A stretch of 39,154 nt of DNA from Pseudomonadota bacterium (GCA_021804595.1 JAJZHH010000007.1:4876-44029), one strand, 5' to 3'. Positions 1 through 9,158 are shown, numbered from the stretch's first letter. The notes: generated by a model from the letters alone, not told the origin. Numbers and translations: made by a program.

Positions 1-40
1 GGGGGGCTGAGCGCTCCTTCGGAGCGGCCGTGCGGAGCGC

Positions 41-1372
41 TCATGCCGGCGGCAGCTCGTCGGCGGCGCGCTGGGCTGACGCCTTGGCCGCGTACATTTC
101 GGCGTCGGCGCGCAGCAGCATCGAGTCGAGGTCGTCGTGGGCACCGAACAGCGTGCCACCGAGGCTGGCGCGGCAACGCAGCACGCGTCGGCCGAGCCGT
201 GCCGGTGCGGCGATCACCTGCTCGAGCTTGCGCGCGACGTCGTCGAGCGCAGCGCCGGCCGCCGCGCGCTCGTGCGGCAATTGCGCGAGCATCACGACGA
301 ACTCGTCGCCGCCGATTCGCGCCACCGTGTCGTGCGCGCGCACCACGCCCTTGAGACGTTGCGCGACCTCGACCAGCAGCTCGTCGCCGGCGTCGTGGCC
401 GTGGCGGTCATTGATGCGCTTGAAATCGTCGAGGTCGACGAACAGCAGCCCGCCGTGGCCGCCGTCGCGGGCCAGCGCCGCGCGCGCCTGCGCGACGCGG
501 TCGGCGAGCAGCCGGCGATTCGGCAACTGCGTCAGCGCGTCGTGGAACGCCATGTGACGCATCGCCTGTTCGGCGGCGAGCCGTTCGGCCTCCGCCGCCT
601 TGATCGCGCTGAGGTCGCGGATGAAGACGAACTGCCGGCGCAGCGCACGGTTCATGCTGACCGTGACCTCGACCGGCCACAGGCTGCCGTCGCGCCGCCG
701 GTGCAGCGACTCGAAGCGGTCGAAGCCCTGCGCCTCGACGCGGGCGATGTGCGCGGCGGTCGCAGCAGCGTCCTCGATCGCCTCGAGCAGCGAGACGCCG
801 GCGCCGATCAGCTCGGCGCGCGCGTATCCGGACATGCGGCAGTATTCATCGTTGACTTCGCGCAGCCGGCCGTCGAGGTCGACGACCCAGAAGCCGTCGG
901 GCATGGTCTCGACGACGCTGCGATAGCCCTCTTCGCTGATCTGCATCTCGCGCATCGCGCGCTCGCGCTGGGACACGTCGAGCCCGACCGCGACCAGGCC
1001 CTGGCGCGCATCGTGCTCGGCGCCCAGGCGCTGGTCGTGCCATTCGATCTCGACTTCGCGGCCATCACGCGCCAGCACCGCGTTGACGTGGCCGCGGTTG
1101 GGCTGGCCATCGAGCGCGCGGCGGCGCAACTCGGCGATGCCCGAACGCAGGCGTGACGGAATGAAGCGTTCGATCCAGTCGGCGCCGCGCACTTCGGCCA
1201 GCGCCCAACCGCTGAGCCGTTCGAAATAGTCGTTGAAGTAGACGATGCGGCCGTCGCCGTCGAGGATCAGGATCACGACCGGCGCGGCGTCGACGATGCG
1301 CGCCGCCCACGCCGCGTCCGGCTGAGCGGCCAGCCACTGCGGAGTATCGCCAACGCTTGAGGTCTGCTCCAT
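41..1372 (-). CDS. PAS-PAS-GGDEF diguanylate cyclase
   Basis: Translation from ATG at 1372 (MEQTSSVGDTPQWLAA...) has two PAS-like segments (VILILDGDGRIVYFNDYFERLSGW; GFWVVDLDGRLREVNDEYCRMSGY), then HDALTQLPNRRLL...VDLDDFKRINDRHGHDAGD...RAHDTVARIGGDEF, with intact GGDEF and RxxD I-site. The provided ORF start at 1765 overlaps the upstream gene, so it was trimmed. Confidence 0.9.
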   Translation of the reverse strand: MEQTSSVGDTPQWLAAQPDAAWAARIVDAAPVVILILDGDGRIVYFNDYFERLSGWALAEVRGADWIERFIPSRLRSGIAELRRRALDGQPNRGHVNAVLARDGREVEIEWHDQRLGAEHDARQGLVAVGLDVSQRERAMREMQISEEGYRSVVETMPDGFWVVDLDGRLREVNDEYCRMSGYARAELIGAGVSLLEAIEDAAATAAHIARVEAQGFDRFESLHRRRDGSLWPVEVTVSMNRALRRQFVFIRDLSAIKAAEAERLAAEQAMRHMAFHDALTQLPNRRLLADRVAQARAALARDGGHGGLLFVDLDDFKRINDRHGHDAGDELLVEVAQRLKGVVRAHDTVARIGGDEFVVMLAQLPHERAAAGAALDDVARKLEQVIAAPARLGRRVLRCRASLGGTLFGAHDDLDSMLLRADAEMYAAKASAQRAADELPPA

Positions 1373-1439
1373 GCCCGCCTCGCCGTCGTGAGAATGTCCA
1401 GCGCGCGGCGGGTCGTGCCGCGCCGGGCTCAGCGACGAA

Positions 1440-4400
1440 TCATAGCCGCTGCACGCGCTCGAGCAACCAGCGCTGCAGCTGCGCCGAGTCGGCGTCGCCG
1501 CGCTCGAGCTGCGCCAGCCAGGTGGCGGCCTGCGGCTCGGCCGCGGCGAGGTCGCGCAGGTAACCGTGCAGCGCGGTTCCGTCGCGCGGCGCGAGCGCGT
1601 CGCGCCACCCGATCCAGTGGCAGGCCAGCGCGCCCAGCGCATGGCGCACGCCACCGGCGCTGCCGCCGGCGCGACGCGTCGCGTGCCAGTCGAGCAGCTG
1701 CTCGGGCGCCATCGGCCGCGCGATCGCCCAGCCCTGCCCGCGGTCGGCGCCGAGCGCGCGCGCAACCTCGATCTCCGCGTCGCGCTCCAGCCCCTCGACG
1801 ACGACTTCGACGCCGACGTCGCGCCCCATGCGCACGATCGCGCCGAGCAGAGCCAGCGTCGGCAGCGGGCGCTCGGGCAATTGCTGCAGCAGGCTGCGGT
1901 CGACCTTGATCGCGTCGAACGGCAGTCGCGACAGGCGCTGCAGGCTGCTGTAGCCGGTGCCGAGGTCGTCCATCGCCAGCCTCACGCCGAGCTCGCGCAG
2001 CCGTTCGAGTTCGCGCTGCTGCTCGGGCGCGTCGATACGCTCGCCCTCGAGCAGTTCCAGCCACAGCCGCCGCGGCTCGACAGCGTGTCGGCGCAGCGCC
2101 GCGTCGACGCGGCGCGCGCAGCCCTCGTGCAGCGTGCACGGCGCCAGGTTCAGCGCCAGCTGCAGCGACAGACCCGCGGCGTCCCAGCGCACCAGGTGCT
2201 CGAGCGACTGCTCGAGGCCGAGCTCGAACAGGCGGTCGAGCTCGGCACTGCCCAGCAGCGGCAGGAACCGCGCCGGCAACACGACGCTGCCGTCGGGCAT
2301 CGCCAGCCTCGCCAGCGCCTCGACCTTGACCAGGCGTCCGTCGTGCAGATCGACGATGGGTTGCACGTGCATGCGCAAGCCGCCGTCGAACAGGCGCGAG
2401 CGGTAAGCACGTGCCTCGTCCTGCGCGATCACCGGCGCCGGCGCGCTGCACAGCCCCCAGAGCTGTTCCCAGCGCGACTTCACGCCGCGTGCGAACTGGC
2501 GCATCACCGGCGACTCGAACTGGTTGGGCCATTCGCCGAAGCATGCGAGCACGCCGACGACCTGGCCGGCGGCGTCGACCAGCGGCACGCTCAGGCTCGA
2601 ACGCAGTCCCTGCGTCGCCGGTTGGCCAGCCAGCACGAACCAGCCGCGGTAGCGCGGGTCCTGCGCCAGCGACGCCGAGGTCTCGATGCGCAGGTTGCGC
2701 CAGGCCAGCGCGCTGGCGCCCTGGCCGCGCGGCGAGCGTGCGTCGAGCACGGCCTCGCAGCCCGGCGTCTGCAGCAGCTCGGCCAATGCGAGCGCGCGCG
2801 CCCCGGCACTGCGCTCGACCGCCAGCACGCCGTCCGGGCGCAGCCGCAGCAGCAGCACCGCGAGCACACCGGGCAAGGCGGCAAGCTCGGCCAGCGCGGC
2901 TTCGCTGACGTCGACCCAGCGCGCGCCGGGCGTCGGCAACGGCGCGGCGAGCAGGTCGAGGTAGACGGCGGTCGTGGCACCCTCGACTTCGAGTTCGACC
3001 TGCACGTCTTCCTGCAGCCGCGCATCGGCGACGAACATCGTGCGCAGGCGCTCTCGCGCACCGAGCGCCACCTGGTTCAGCTGCTCGGCGAGCAGTCGAC
3101 GATACAGGCCTTGCGCACGCGACAGCCACGCGCCGCTGACGCCGGTCAGCGCGTGCACCAGGCCGAGATGACGCGCGCGCTGGCGGATCGCGTCGCGCGA
3201 GGTCGCCGGGTCAAGCAGGAACTGCAAGTGCGCGGCCTGCCGCTGCAGCAGCTGCGCGCGCTCGTCGGCCGACAGCGTGCGCAGGATCGCGGCGGCCGAC
3301 GCGTCGCGCTCGAGTTCAGCGTAGAACTGCCCGGCGAAACGCGTGCCGGCGGTGCTGATCTGCCGCTGCACGCGCGCCAGCAGCGCCTGCGCCGCGGCGT
3401 CGAACGCGTCACCGTCGGGCTCGGGTTCGCTGGGCCCGGCGACTTGGGCGACCAGCCCCCACCACTGCGCGCGCGCGTGCTTGCGCTGCTTGCACTGGTA
3501 CATCGCGGCGTCAGCCTGGCGGATCAGCGCGTCGGGATCGCGGGCATCCTGCGGATACAGCGCCACGCCCATCGTCATGCTCACCTCGGCGGCGTCGCGG
3601 CCGCCGAGCGCGAACGGCGTCGCCACCGCCTCGTGCAGCCGCTGCAGCGCGTGCTCGAGCTGCTCGACCGCGCTCGCCGCATCGAGATCCTCGAAGACGA
3701 CGACGAACTCGTCGCCGCCGAGCCGCACCAGCAGGTCGCCGGCGCGCAGCCGCGCGCCCAGGCGCGCCGCCAGCTCGCACAGCAGGCGATCGCCGGCGCC
3801 GTGGCCGAAGGTGTCGTTGACCGGCTTGAAGTCGTCGAGGTCGATCAGCCCGAGCGCGACGACGCGATCGTGGCGCTGCGCGCGCGCCAGGATGCGCGGC
3901 AGCTCGCGGCGCAGCGCACGCCGGTTGGCCAGGCCGGTCAGCGTGTCGTGCAGCGATTCGTACGCGACCTGTTTCTGCAGCCGGTCGCGCTCGGTGACGT
4001 CGACCACGGTCCACACGACGAGCCGGTGGCCGGCCTCGCGCACCACGTTCGCCGACAGGTCGCAGCTGATGATCGCTCCGGCACGCGTGCGCAGCGTCGC
4101 GCTGGTCAGCTGCGCCGATCCAGTCTGGTACAGCTCGCGATAGAGCGACTTGACGCGCTCGAACGACTCATCGTCGGGGTACAGCGCGCGCGTTTCGCGG
4201 CCGACCAGCTCGCGCGGCGAATCGCGCCCGAGCATCGACACAAAATGTGCGTTGGCGTCGACGATGCGGCGCCCGCGCGTCATCACGATGCCGACCAGCG
4301 CGTTGTTGAGCAGGCTCTCGCGCAAGGCGCGGTTGCGCTTCTCGCGGCCGAGCAGCTCGAGCCGGTCGAGCCCGCGCGAGACGTCGAGCGCGAGCTGCGC

Positions 4401-4895
4401 GAGCAGGCGCTGCAAGTCGGCGTCGAACACCGCTTCGTGCTCGTGGTAGACCGCGAGCACGCCCCACATCATGCCGCCGCGGCGCAGCGGCAGTGCCGCG
4501 GTCGAGCGCAGGCCGTGCGCGCGCGCGTGGTCGTGCCAAGGCTCCAGCGTGGCCTCGGCCGCATAGGCGTCGTGGAACTGGGCAACGCCGTCGCGCCAGC
4601 AGCGGCCGACGCTGCCGCGGCCCAGCGGGTCGGCAGGATCGACGCTGATGCGCACATCGTCGAGCGCCTGCACGCGGCCGGTCGCGGCGATGAAGCGGAA
4701 CAGGCCGTCGGCGCCCGGGCGCGCGACGTAGGCCAGCGCCAGGCGCGCGTCGCGCGCAGCCAGGTCGCAGACCGCCTGCAGCAGGGTGTCCTCGGTGTCG
4801 TGCACGCTGATCGCGTGGTTGATCTGGGCGAGCAGACCGTTGAATTCGAGCAGCCGTGTCAGGCGAAGCTCGGCCGCCCCCGTTGCTCCGAGCAT
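1440..4895 (-). CDS. GAF-PAS-GGDEF-(globin-sensor-like)-GAF-EAL multidomain c-di-GMP protein
   Basis: 1151 aa. Contains SLHDTLTGLANRR...RAGDLLVRLGGDEFVVVF, then a helical segment with LGLVHALTGVSGAWLSRAQGLYRRLL, then a GAF-like region and EAL signature pieces (VEALARL, LALNLAP, LAMDDLGTGYSSL, AIKVDRSLL, VVVEGLE, GQGWAIARPM). Confidence 0.88.
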   Translation of the reverse strand: MLGATGAAELRLTRLLEFNGLLAQINHAISVHDTEDTLLQAVCDLAARDARLALAYVARPGADGLFRFIAATGRVQALDDVRISVDPADPLGRGSVGRCWRDGVAQFHDAYAAEATLEPWHDHARAHGLRSTAALPLRRGGMMWGVLAVYHEHEAVFDADLQRLLAQLALDVSRGLDRLELLGREKRNRALRESLLNNALVGIVMTRGRRIVDANAHFVSMLGRDSPRELVGRETRALYPDDESFERVKSLYRELYQTGSAQLTSATLRTRAGAIISCDLSANVVREAGHRLVVWTVVDVTERDRLQKQVAYESLHDTLTGLANRRALRRELPRILARAQRHDRVVALGLIDLDDFKPVNDTFGHGAGDRLLCELAARLGARLRAGDLLVRLGGDEFVVVFEDLDAASAVEQLEHALQRLHEAVATPFALGGRDAAEVSMTMGVALYPQDARDPDALIRQADAAMYQCKQRKHARAQWWGLVAQVAGPSEPEPDGDAFDAAAQALLARVQRQISTAGTRFAGQFYAELERDASAAAILRTLSADERAQLLQRQAAHLQFLLDPATSRDAIRQRARHLGLVHALTGVSGAWLSRAQGLYRRLLAEQLNQVALGARERLRTMFVADARLQEDVQVELEVEGATTAVYLDLLAAPLPTPGARWVDVSEAALAELAALPGVLAVLLLRLRPDGVLAVERSAGARALALAELLQTPGCEAVLDARSPRGQGASALAWRNLRIETSASLAQDPRYRGWFVLAGQPATQGLRSSLSVPLVDAAGQVVGVLACFGEWPNQFESPVMRQFARGVKSRWEQLWGLCSAPAPVIAQDEARAYRSRLFDGGLRMHVQPIVDLHDGRLVKVEALARLAMPDGSVVLPARFLPLLGSAELDRLFELGLEQSLEHLVRWDAAGLSLQLALNLAPCTLHEGCARRVDAALRRHAVEPRRLWLELLEGERIDAPEQQRELERLRELGVRLAMDDLGTGYSSLQRLSRLPFDAIKVDRSLLQQLPERPLPTLALLGAIVRMGRDVGVEVVVEGLERDAEIEVARALGADRGQGWAIARPMAPEQLLDWHATRRAGGSAGGVRHALGALACHWIGWRDALAPRDGTALHGYLRDLAAAEPQAATWLAQLERGDADSAQLQRWLLERVQRL

Positions 4896-5021
4896 CGATC
4901 GGTCTCCGGAACTCGCGGCGCGCGCAGCGCGAGCCGCTCGTCAGCATTGTCCGGGTGCGCGGCACGCGCGCCAAGCCCGCGCCGGCACGGCAACGGCGCA
5001 AACGTGAATTAATTCACGCGT

Positions 5022-6677
5022 TCAATGATCCAGCGAGATCGACTTCGCCAGGTTCACTCCGCCGGATTGCGTGAAGCTGACGTCGACCTTGACCCCGTTC
5101 TGCAGCGCTCCGCCCGACACCGTGACCCCATTGACCGCGATCGGCAGTCCGTTGACGACGAAGGTCTGCGCCGCGCTGTCATAGCTGTAGACCAGCCCCG
5201 AAGTCTCGTAGCTCTCCGACGACGTCGTGCCGCCGGCGCTGCCGCCCGACATGGTGCCGACGAACGAGACGCTGTACGCGGTCAGCCCGCTGCCGGCCAC
5301 GGTGCCTTCGACCTCGATCGTCGCGCCGCTTGCCAGCGCCGACGCGGCGCCGTTGCTGTACTGCACGTTGGCCGCCAGCGTCACCGCGATGCTGCGCATG
5401 GTGCCGTCGTCGCTGTAGCTCAGCGTGAAGCCGGCCGGGCTGACGGCGCTGACGGTGCCGCGGTAATCGACGGTGCCGCCGTCGGGCGCGTTGCCCGCCA
5501 CCGCGACACTGCTCGCGACCACCGCGTTGGACTGGCCGGACGCGATCGTGCCGACGACGTCGACGTAAACGCCGTTGCCCAGGCTTGACGCGCTGCCGGT
5601 GGTGAAGGTCGCCGCCGACGCGTCGACCGGAACGCCGCGCACGAGGAAATTGGACGAATCGACGTAGCCGGTGATCGTGCCCTTGAGCTCGATCGATCTG
5701 GCGTAGCCGCTGATCGACGCCGCGCGCACGCTGCCGCTGGCCGCGTCGATGCTGCCCTGCACGACGACGTAATCGCCGGCGTGCAGCGCGGCGACGCTGG
5801 CCGCCACCGCGCTGCCGTCGACCGGGATGCCCGACACGCTGAAGCTGCTGCCTTGCAGGTTCGCGACCAGCCCGCCGATGCGCGCCTGGCCCGATTGGCC
5901 CAGCAGCGTGCGGATGCGGATCGCGCCGGCGGCAAGCGCGTTCGAAGCGATCGGCGCCGCGCTCCAGACGTTGACCAGCTGCCCGTCGGCCAGCGCGATC
6001 CCGCTGGGGGCCAGCTGCGTCGACGCCGAGTAGTTCACGGTGATGCCGTCGACGACGAAGCTCGACGCCCCGAGCTGGCTGACGAGGCCGGTGACGCGAA
6101 CCGCCTGGTTCGTCGACGGCAATTGCCGCACCAGCGTGGCGTGCACATAGGGCTGGCCACCTGAATCGAGCCCGAACGCGCCATGCACTTCGACCTGGGT
6201 GCCGACGGCCAGTCCCGCCAGCCCGCCCAGGCCGGCGTAATAGGTGGTCGGCCCGGACGCGCTGCCGGAATTGACCGTCACGTTGACGCCATCGACGGTG
6301 AAACTTCCGGCGGCCGTGTTCACGTTGGCGACCGTGCCGATCAGCTCGGGTTCGATGACCACGGTGGTCGGGTTGCCGTTGGCGTCGGTGAGCACACTGA
6401 GGCGGTCGCCGAGCTCGACCGCGGTCGCCGGCTGCTGCGTGCCGCTGCCTTGCACGCCGTCCTCGAAATACGTCGGCGTCGCGCTGCTGTACGGCTGGCC
6501 GTCGAGCACGATGCTGCCGAATCCGGTCACGGTGCCGTAGCTGATGCCGGTGCCGCCGCTGCCGACACCACCGCCGGTCGACGCCAGCCCGCCACCGCCG
6601 CCACCGCCGCAAGAAGCCAGGGTCAACGCAGCGGCGAGGCCGCAGCCGATGCGGCGCAGCCAGCGCAATTCATTCAC
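5022..6677 (-). CDS. DUF5666-type repeat lipoprotein
   Basis: GTG start at 6677; N-terminus VNELRWLRRIGCGLAAALTLASCGGGGGGGLAS has a lipobox (LASC). About seven repeated units of the form G-x-V/I-...-F-x-V-x-G-I/V-x-V, as in DUF5666 proteins. Confidence 0.8.
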   Translation of the reverse strand: MNELRWLRRIGCGLAAALTLASCGGGGGGGLASTGGGVGSGGTGISYGTVTGFGSIVLDGQPYSSATPTYFEDGVQGSGTQQPATAVELGDRLSVLTDANGNPTTVVIEPELIGTVANVNTAAGSFTVDGVNVTVNSGSASGPTTYYAGLGGLAGLAVGTQVEVHGAFGLDSGGQPYVHATLVRQLPSTNQAVRVTGLVSQLGASSFVVDGITVNYSASTQLAPSGIALADGQLVNVWSAAPIASNALAAGAIRIRTLLGQSGQARIGGLVANLQGSSFSVSGIPVDGSAVAASVAALHAGDYVVVQGSIDAASGSVRAASISGYARSIELKGTITGYVDSSNFLVRGVPVDASAATFTTGSASSLGNGVYVDVVGTIASGQSNAVVASSVAVAGNAPDGGTVDYRGTVSAVSPAGFTLSYSDDGTMRSIAVTLAANVQYSNGAASALASGATIEVEGTVAGSGLTAYSVSFVGTMSGGSAGGTTSSESYETSGLVYSYDSAAQTFVVNGLPIAVNGVTVSGGALQNGVKVDVSFTQSGGVNLAKSISLDH

Positions 6678-7569
6678 GGTCTTCTCCCTCGACGGCGCCG
6701 CGCGCTGCCGGCTCCACCTGTTCGTCCAGCGGCGCCCAGAAATAGGCGCCGAAGCGCACGCGGCAGGTCGCATCGTCGCGATCGCGTTCGGCGTCGTAGC
6801 GCCGGGTCGCTTCGGCGATCATGTCAGCACGCGCCTGGGCCCACAACTTGCGCGCCAGCTCGGCCAGCGCCCGCGCCGAGTCCTCGGTGATGCCTTGCGC
6901 ATAGACGCTCTGCTCGAGCATCGGCGATGCGCCGAGCAGGTTGCCGACCGCGGCCGACGCATGGTCGGACAAGTTGGCGCCGAACAGCTCGAGCAGCTCG
7001 CGCGACCCGGCCGGCGGCACGAAGCCGTCGCGGTGCGGCACCACGGTTTCGACCCCCTTGACCTTGTGCACCTGCACCAGGCCGAGCCGAAGCAGCTCGG
7101 TCAGGATGGTGTACGGATGCACGTCCTGCGTCACCGCCCGCGCCAGCGTGTCGAACGACGGTGCCGGGCCCGAGCGCGGCAGCGCGCGCGGCCGGCGGCT
7201 GCGGTCACGGTACTGCGGGTCCTGCATCCAGCGCGCGAACACCTGGCTGCTGATCGAGACCTCCTGCGCGATGCGCCCGCTGAGCCCGTCGAGCCGCCAG
7301 GCGCGGATGTCCTTGCGGTGCACGCCGCTGAGCGCGCTGATCGCCGAGTCGGTGTCGCGCTGGTCGCCGCGCAGCAGTTCCAGCCGCGCCTGCTCGACGA
7401 ACAGCGGTTTGAGCTCGGCGGCCAGCCGCGTGTAGTCGATGCCGCTGGCCAGCAGCAGCCGCACCAGCGGCGCGAGCACCGCGTGCAGCGCGTGCAGCAC
7501 GTCGTCGGCCGCGGGCAAGGGCTGCGCGGCGCGGCGCGGAACAGGCAGTGGACGGGGTGGGCGCCCCAT
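6670..7569 (-). CDS. DUF6502-like protein
   Basis: 299 aa MGRPPRPLPVPRRAAQPLPAADDVLHALHAVLAPLVRLLLASGIDYTRLAAELKPLFVEQAR...; resembles DUF6502 proteins (N-terminal HTH-like region, 'GVHRKDIRAW'). Overlaps the DUF5666 start by 8 nt. Confidence 0.75.
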   Translation of the reverse strand: MGRPPRPLPVPRRAAQPLPAADDVLHALHAVLAPLVRLLLASGIDYTRLAAELKPLFVEQARLELLRGDQRDTDSAISALSGVHRKDIRAWRLDGLSGRIAQEVSISSQVFARWMQDPQYRDRSRRPRALPRSGPAPSFDTLARAVTQDVHPYTILTELLRLGLVQVHKVKGVETVVPHRDGFVPPAGSRELLELFGANLSDHASAAVGNLLGASPMLEQSVYAQGITEDSARALAELARKLWAQARADMIAEATRRYDAERDRDDATCRVRFGAYFWAPLDEQVEPAARGAVEGEDRE

Positions 7570-7639
7570 GGCGGGTGACGGAAGTTGCGCGGCAGGCCGC
7601 GACGGAAACGTTTCGGCGCGATGATAGCGCGCCCCGCCT

Positions 7640-7663
7640 TTACATGTAATGTTTTCCCATTAC
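7640..7663. promoter_or_regulatory. Overlapping AT-rich inverted repeats upstream of the DUF6502-like gene
   Basis: TTACATGTAA (perfect 10-nt palindrome, 7640-7649) overlaps GTAATG-TTTTCC-CATTAC (6-bp perfect arms, 7646-7651/7658-7663) in an otherwise GC-rich intergenic region. Confidence 0.45.
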
Positions 7664-7698
7664 TTCAGACTCACCCGCCCCGCTTACCGCCGTCGCGC

Positions 7699-8031
7699 TC
7701 AGCGCGCCATCGCGCCTACGCCACGCGGCGCAGGCGCCGCCGACACCGCCACGCCGGGTGCGACGCGCACGCGCAGCGGCGCCCACGCGCTGGCCACCAC
7801 TCGGCCGGCGCGGCGCAGCGTGTGCACGTCGCCGGCGCGCAGGAACACGTCGTCGGCCTCGCCTTCCTCGGTCAGCCACAGCAGCGGCACCGCCGCCGTC
7901 GACAGCGCGGCCACCTGCACGCGCAGGCCAGCGGCGCCGTGCAGACGCAGCGTATCGCCTTCGTTCAGGGTGATCCAGCGGCGCTCCACCGCCATCCCCG
8001 CATCATTCCATCCGCGCATGATCCGAGTCAT
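7699..8031 (-). CDS. DUF2917-like protein
   Basis: MTRIMRGWNDAGMAVERRWITLNEGDTLRLHGAAGLRVQVAALSTAAVPLLWLTEEGEADDVFLRAGDVHTL...; LWLTEEGEADDVFL is typical of DUF2917. Divergent from the LysR gene. Confidence 0.72.
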   Translation of the reverse strand: MTRIMRGWNDAGMAVERRWITLNEGDTLRLHGAAGLRVQVAALSTAAVPLLWLTEEGEADDVFLRAGDVHTLRRAGRVVASAWAPLRVRVAPGVAVSAAPAPRGVGAMAR

Positions 8032-8153
8032 CTTCGCCTCCTGTCGCCGACACCTCCAGGCGCCCCTGCGCCCCGGGTTTCGACACGTCATGAATACTAG
8101 GCGGGGAATCCCTGCGGCGACAGCGGCAATTGAACATCCATATCATGCGTTCC

Positions 8154-9137
8154 ATGCATGACAAACCGCTCCCCCGGGTGCGCCCGGCACGACCGCTCGA
8201 CACCAGCTTCGTGCGCGCCTTCGAAGCCGCGGCGCGGCTCGGCAGCTTCACCGCGGCGGCGCGCGAGCTGTCGCTGTCGCAATCGGCGCTGAGCCGCCAG
8301 ATCCAGTCGCTGGAGCACGCGCTGGGCGTTGCGCTGTTCGTGCGCGACGGGCCGCGCGCGCACTTGAACGCCGACGGCGAACGCCTCGCGGCAACGGTGC
8401 GCCATGCGCTGCAGCAACTCGACGCGACCGTCGACGAGCTGCGCGCGCAGCGCCGGCGACCGCGGGTGCGCATCACCACCTTCGCGTCGTTCGCCAGTCT
8501 GTGGCTGATGCCGCGGCTGCCGCTGTTCCAGGCCGAACACCCGGAAGTCGACATCGCGGTCGAGGCGTCCGACCGCATCGCCGACCTCGACGGCAGCGGC
8601 CAGGACGTCGCCTTGCGCCTGATCCGCCACGACAGCGCGCTGGCACAGGCGCCGGGCAGCCACGCGCTGTTCGAGGAACACATCGCTCCGGTGTGCAGCC
8701 CGCGCCTGCTCGCCGAACTGCGTCGCGGTGGCGGCTTGCGCACGCCGGCTGACCTGGCGCGCACGACGCTGATCGCCGATGTCGGCACCGGCCACGGCCG
8801 TCATCAGCTCGCCACGCACGTCGACGCGCTGTCGTGGCCGGGCTGGTTCGCCGCGATCGGTCAAACCCCGGTGCAGCCCAAGAGCTGGCTGCAGCTGGAC
8901 TTCACCCACCAGGCGGTGCAGGCCGCGCTGGCCGGCATGGGTGTGGCTATGGGGCAGATGGCGCTGATCCGCCAGCTGCTCGACGACGGCAGCCTGGTGC
9001 TGCCGCTGGGCGAAGCCCGCCCCAGCGGCTACCTCTACCACCTGGTGCGCCGCGTCGACGCGGCGCCGCGCGCCGAAGTCGACGCGCTGCTGGCCTGGTT
9101 GCAGGCGCAGCTGGTCGGCACGCCGACCGCGCCGTGA
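8154..9137 (+). CDS. LysR-family transcriptional regulator (GcvA-like)
   Basis: LDTSFVRAFEAAARLGSFTAAARELSLSQSALSRQIQSLEHALGVALFVRDG is a LysR HTH; LysR-type effector domain follows. Confidence 0.92.
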   Translation: MHDKPLPRVRPARPLDTSFVRAFEAAARLGSFTAAARELSLSQSALSRQIQSLEHALGVALFVRDGPRAHLNADGERLAATVRHALQQLDATVDELRAQRRRPRVRITTFASFASLWLMPRLPLFQAEHPEVDIAVEASDRIADLDGSGQDVALRLIRHDSALAQAPGSHALFEEHIAPVCSPRLLAELRRGGGLRTPADLARTTLIADVGTGHGRHQLATHVDALSWPGWFAAIGQTPVQPKSWLQLDFTHQAVQAALAGMGVAMGQMALIRQLLDDGSLVLPLGEARPSGYLYHLVRRVDAAPRAEVDALLAWLQAQLVGTPTAP

Positions 9138-9158
9138 CGCGCGTCGCGCGCGAGCGCT

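Noticed and set aside
12-26. CGCTCC-TTC-GGAGCG hairpin after the first gene
   Set aside because: Small stem, no U-tract and truncated context at the window edge; too weak to call a terminator.
1373-1765. N-terminal extension of the PAS-PAS-GGDEF ORF
   Set aside because: Overlaps the C-terminal coding region of the upstream gene and is Arg/Ser-rich; the ATG at 1372 is the sensible start.
1566-5012. 1148-aa plus-strand ORF
   Set aside because: Complement of the GGDEF-EAL gene; no recognisable motif, biased composition.
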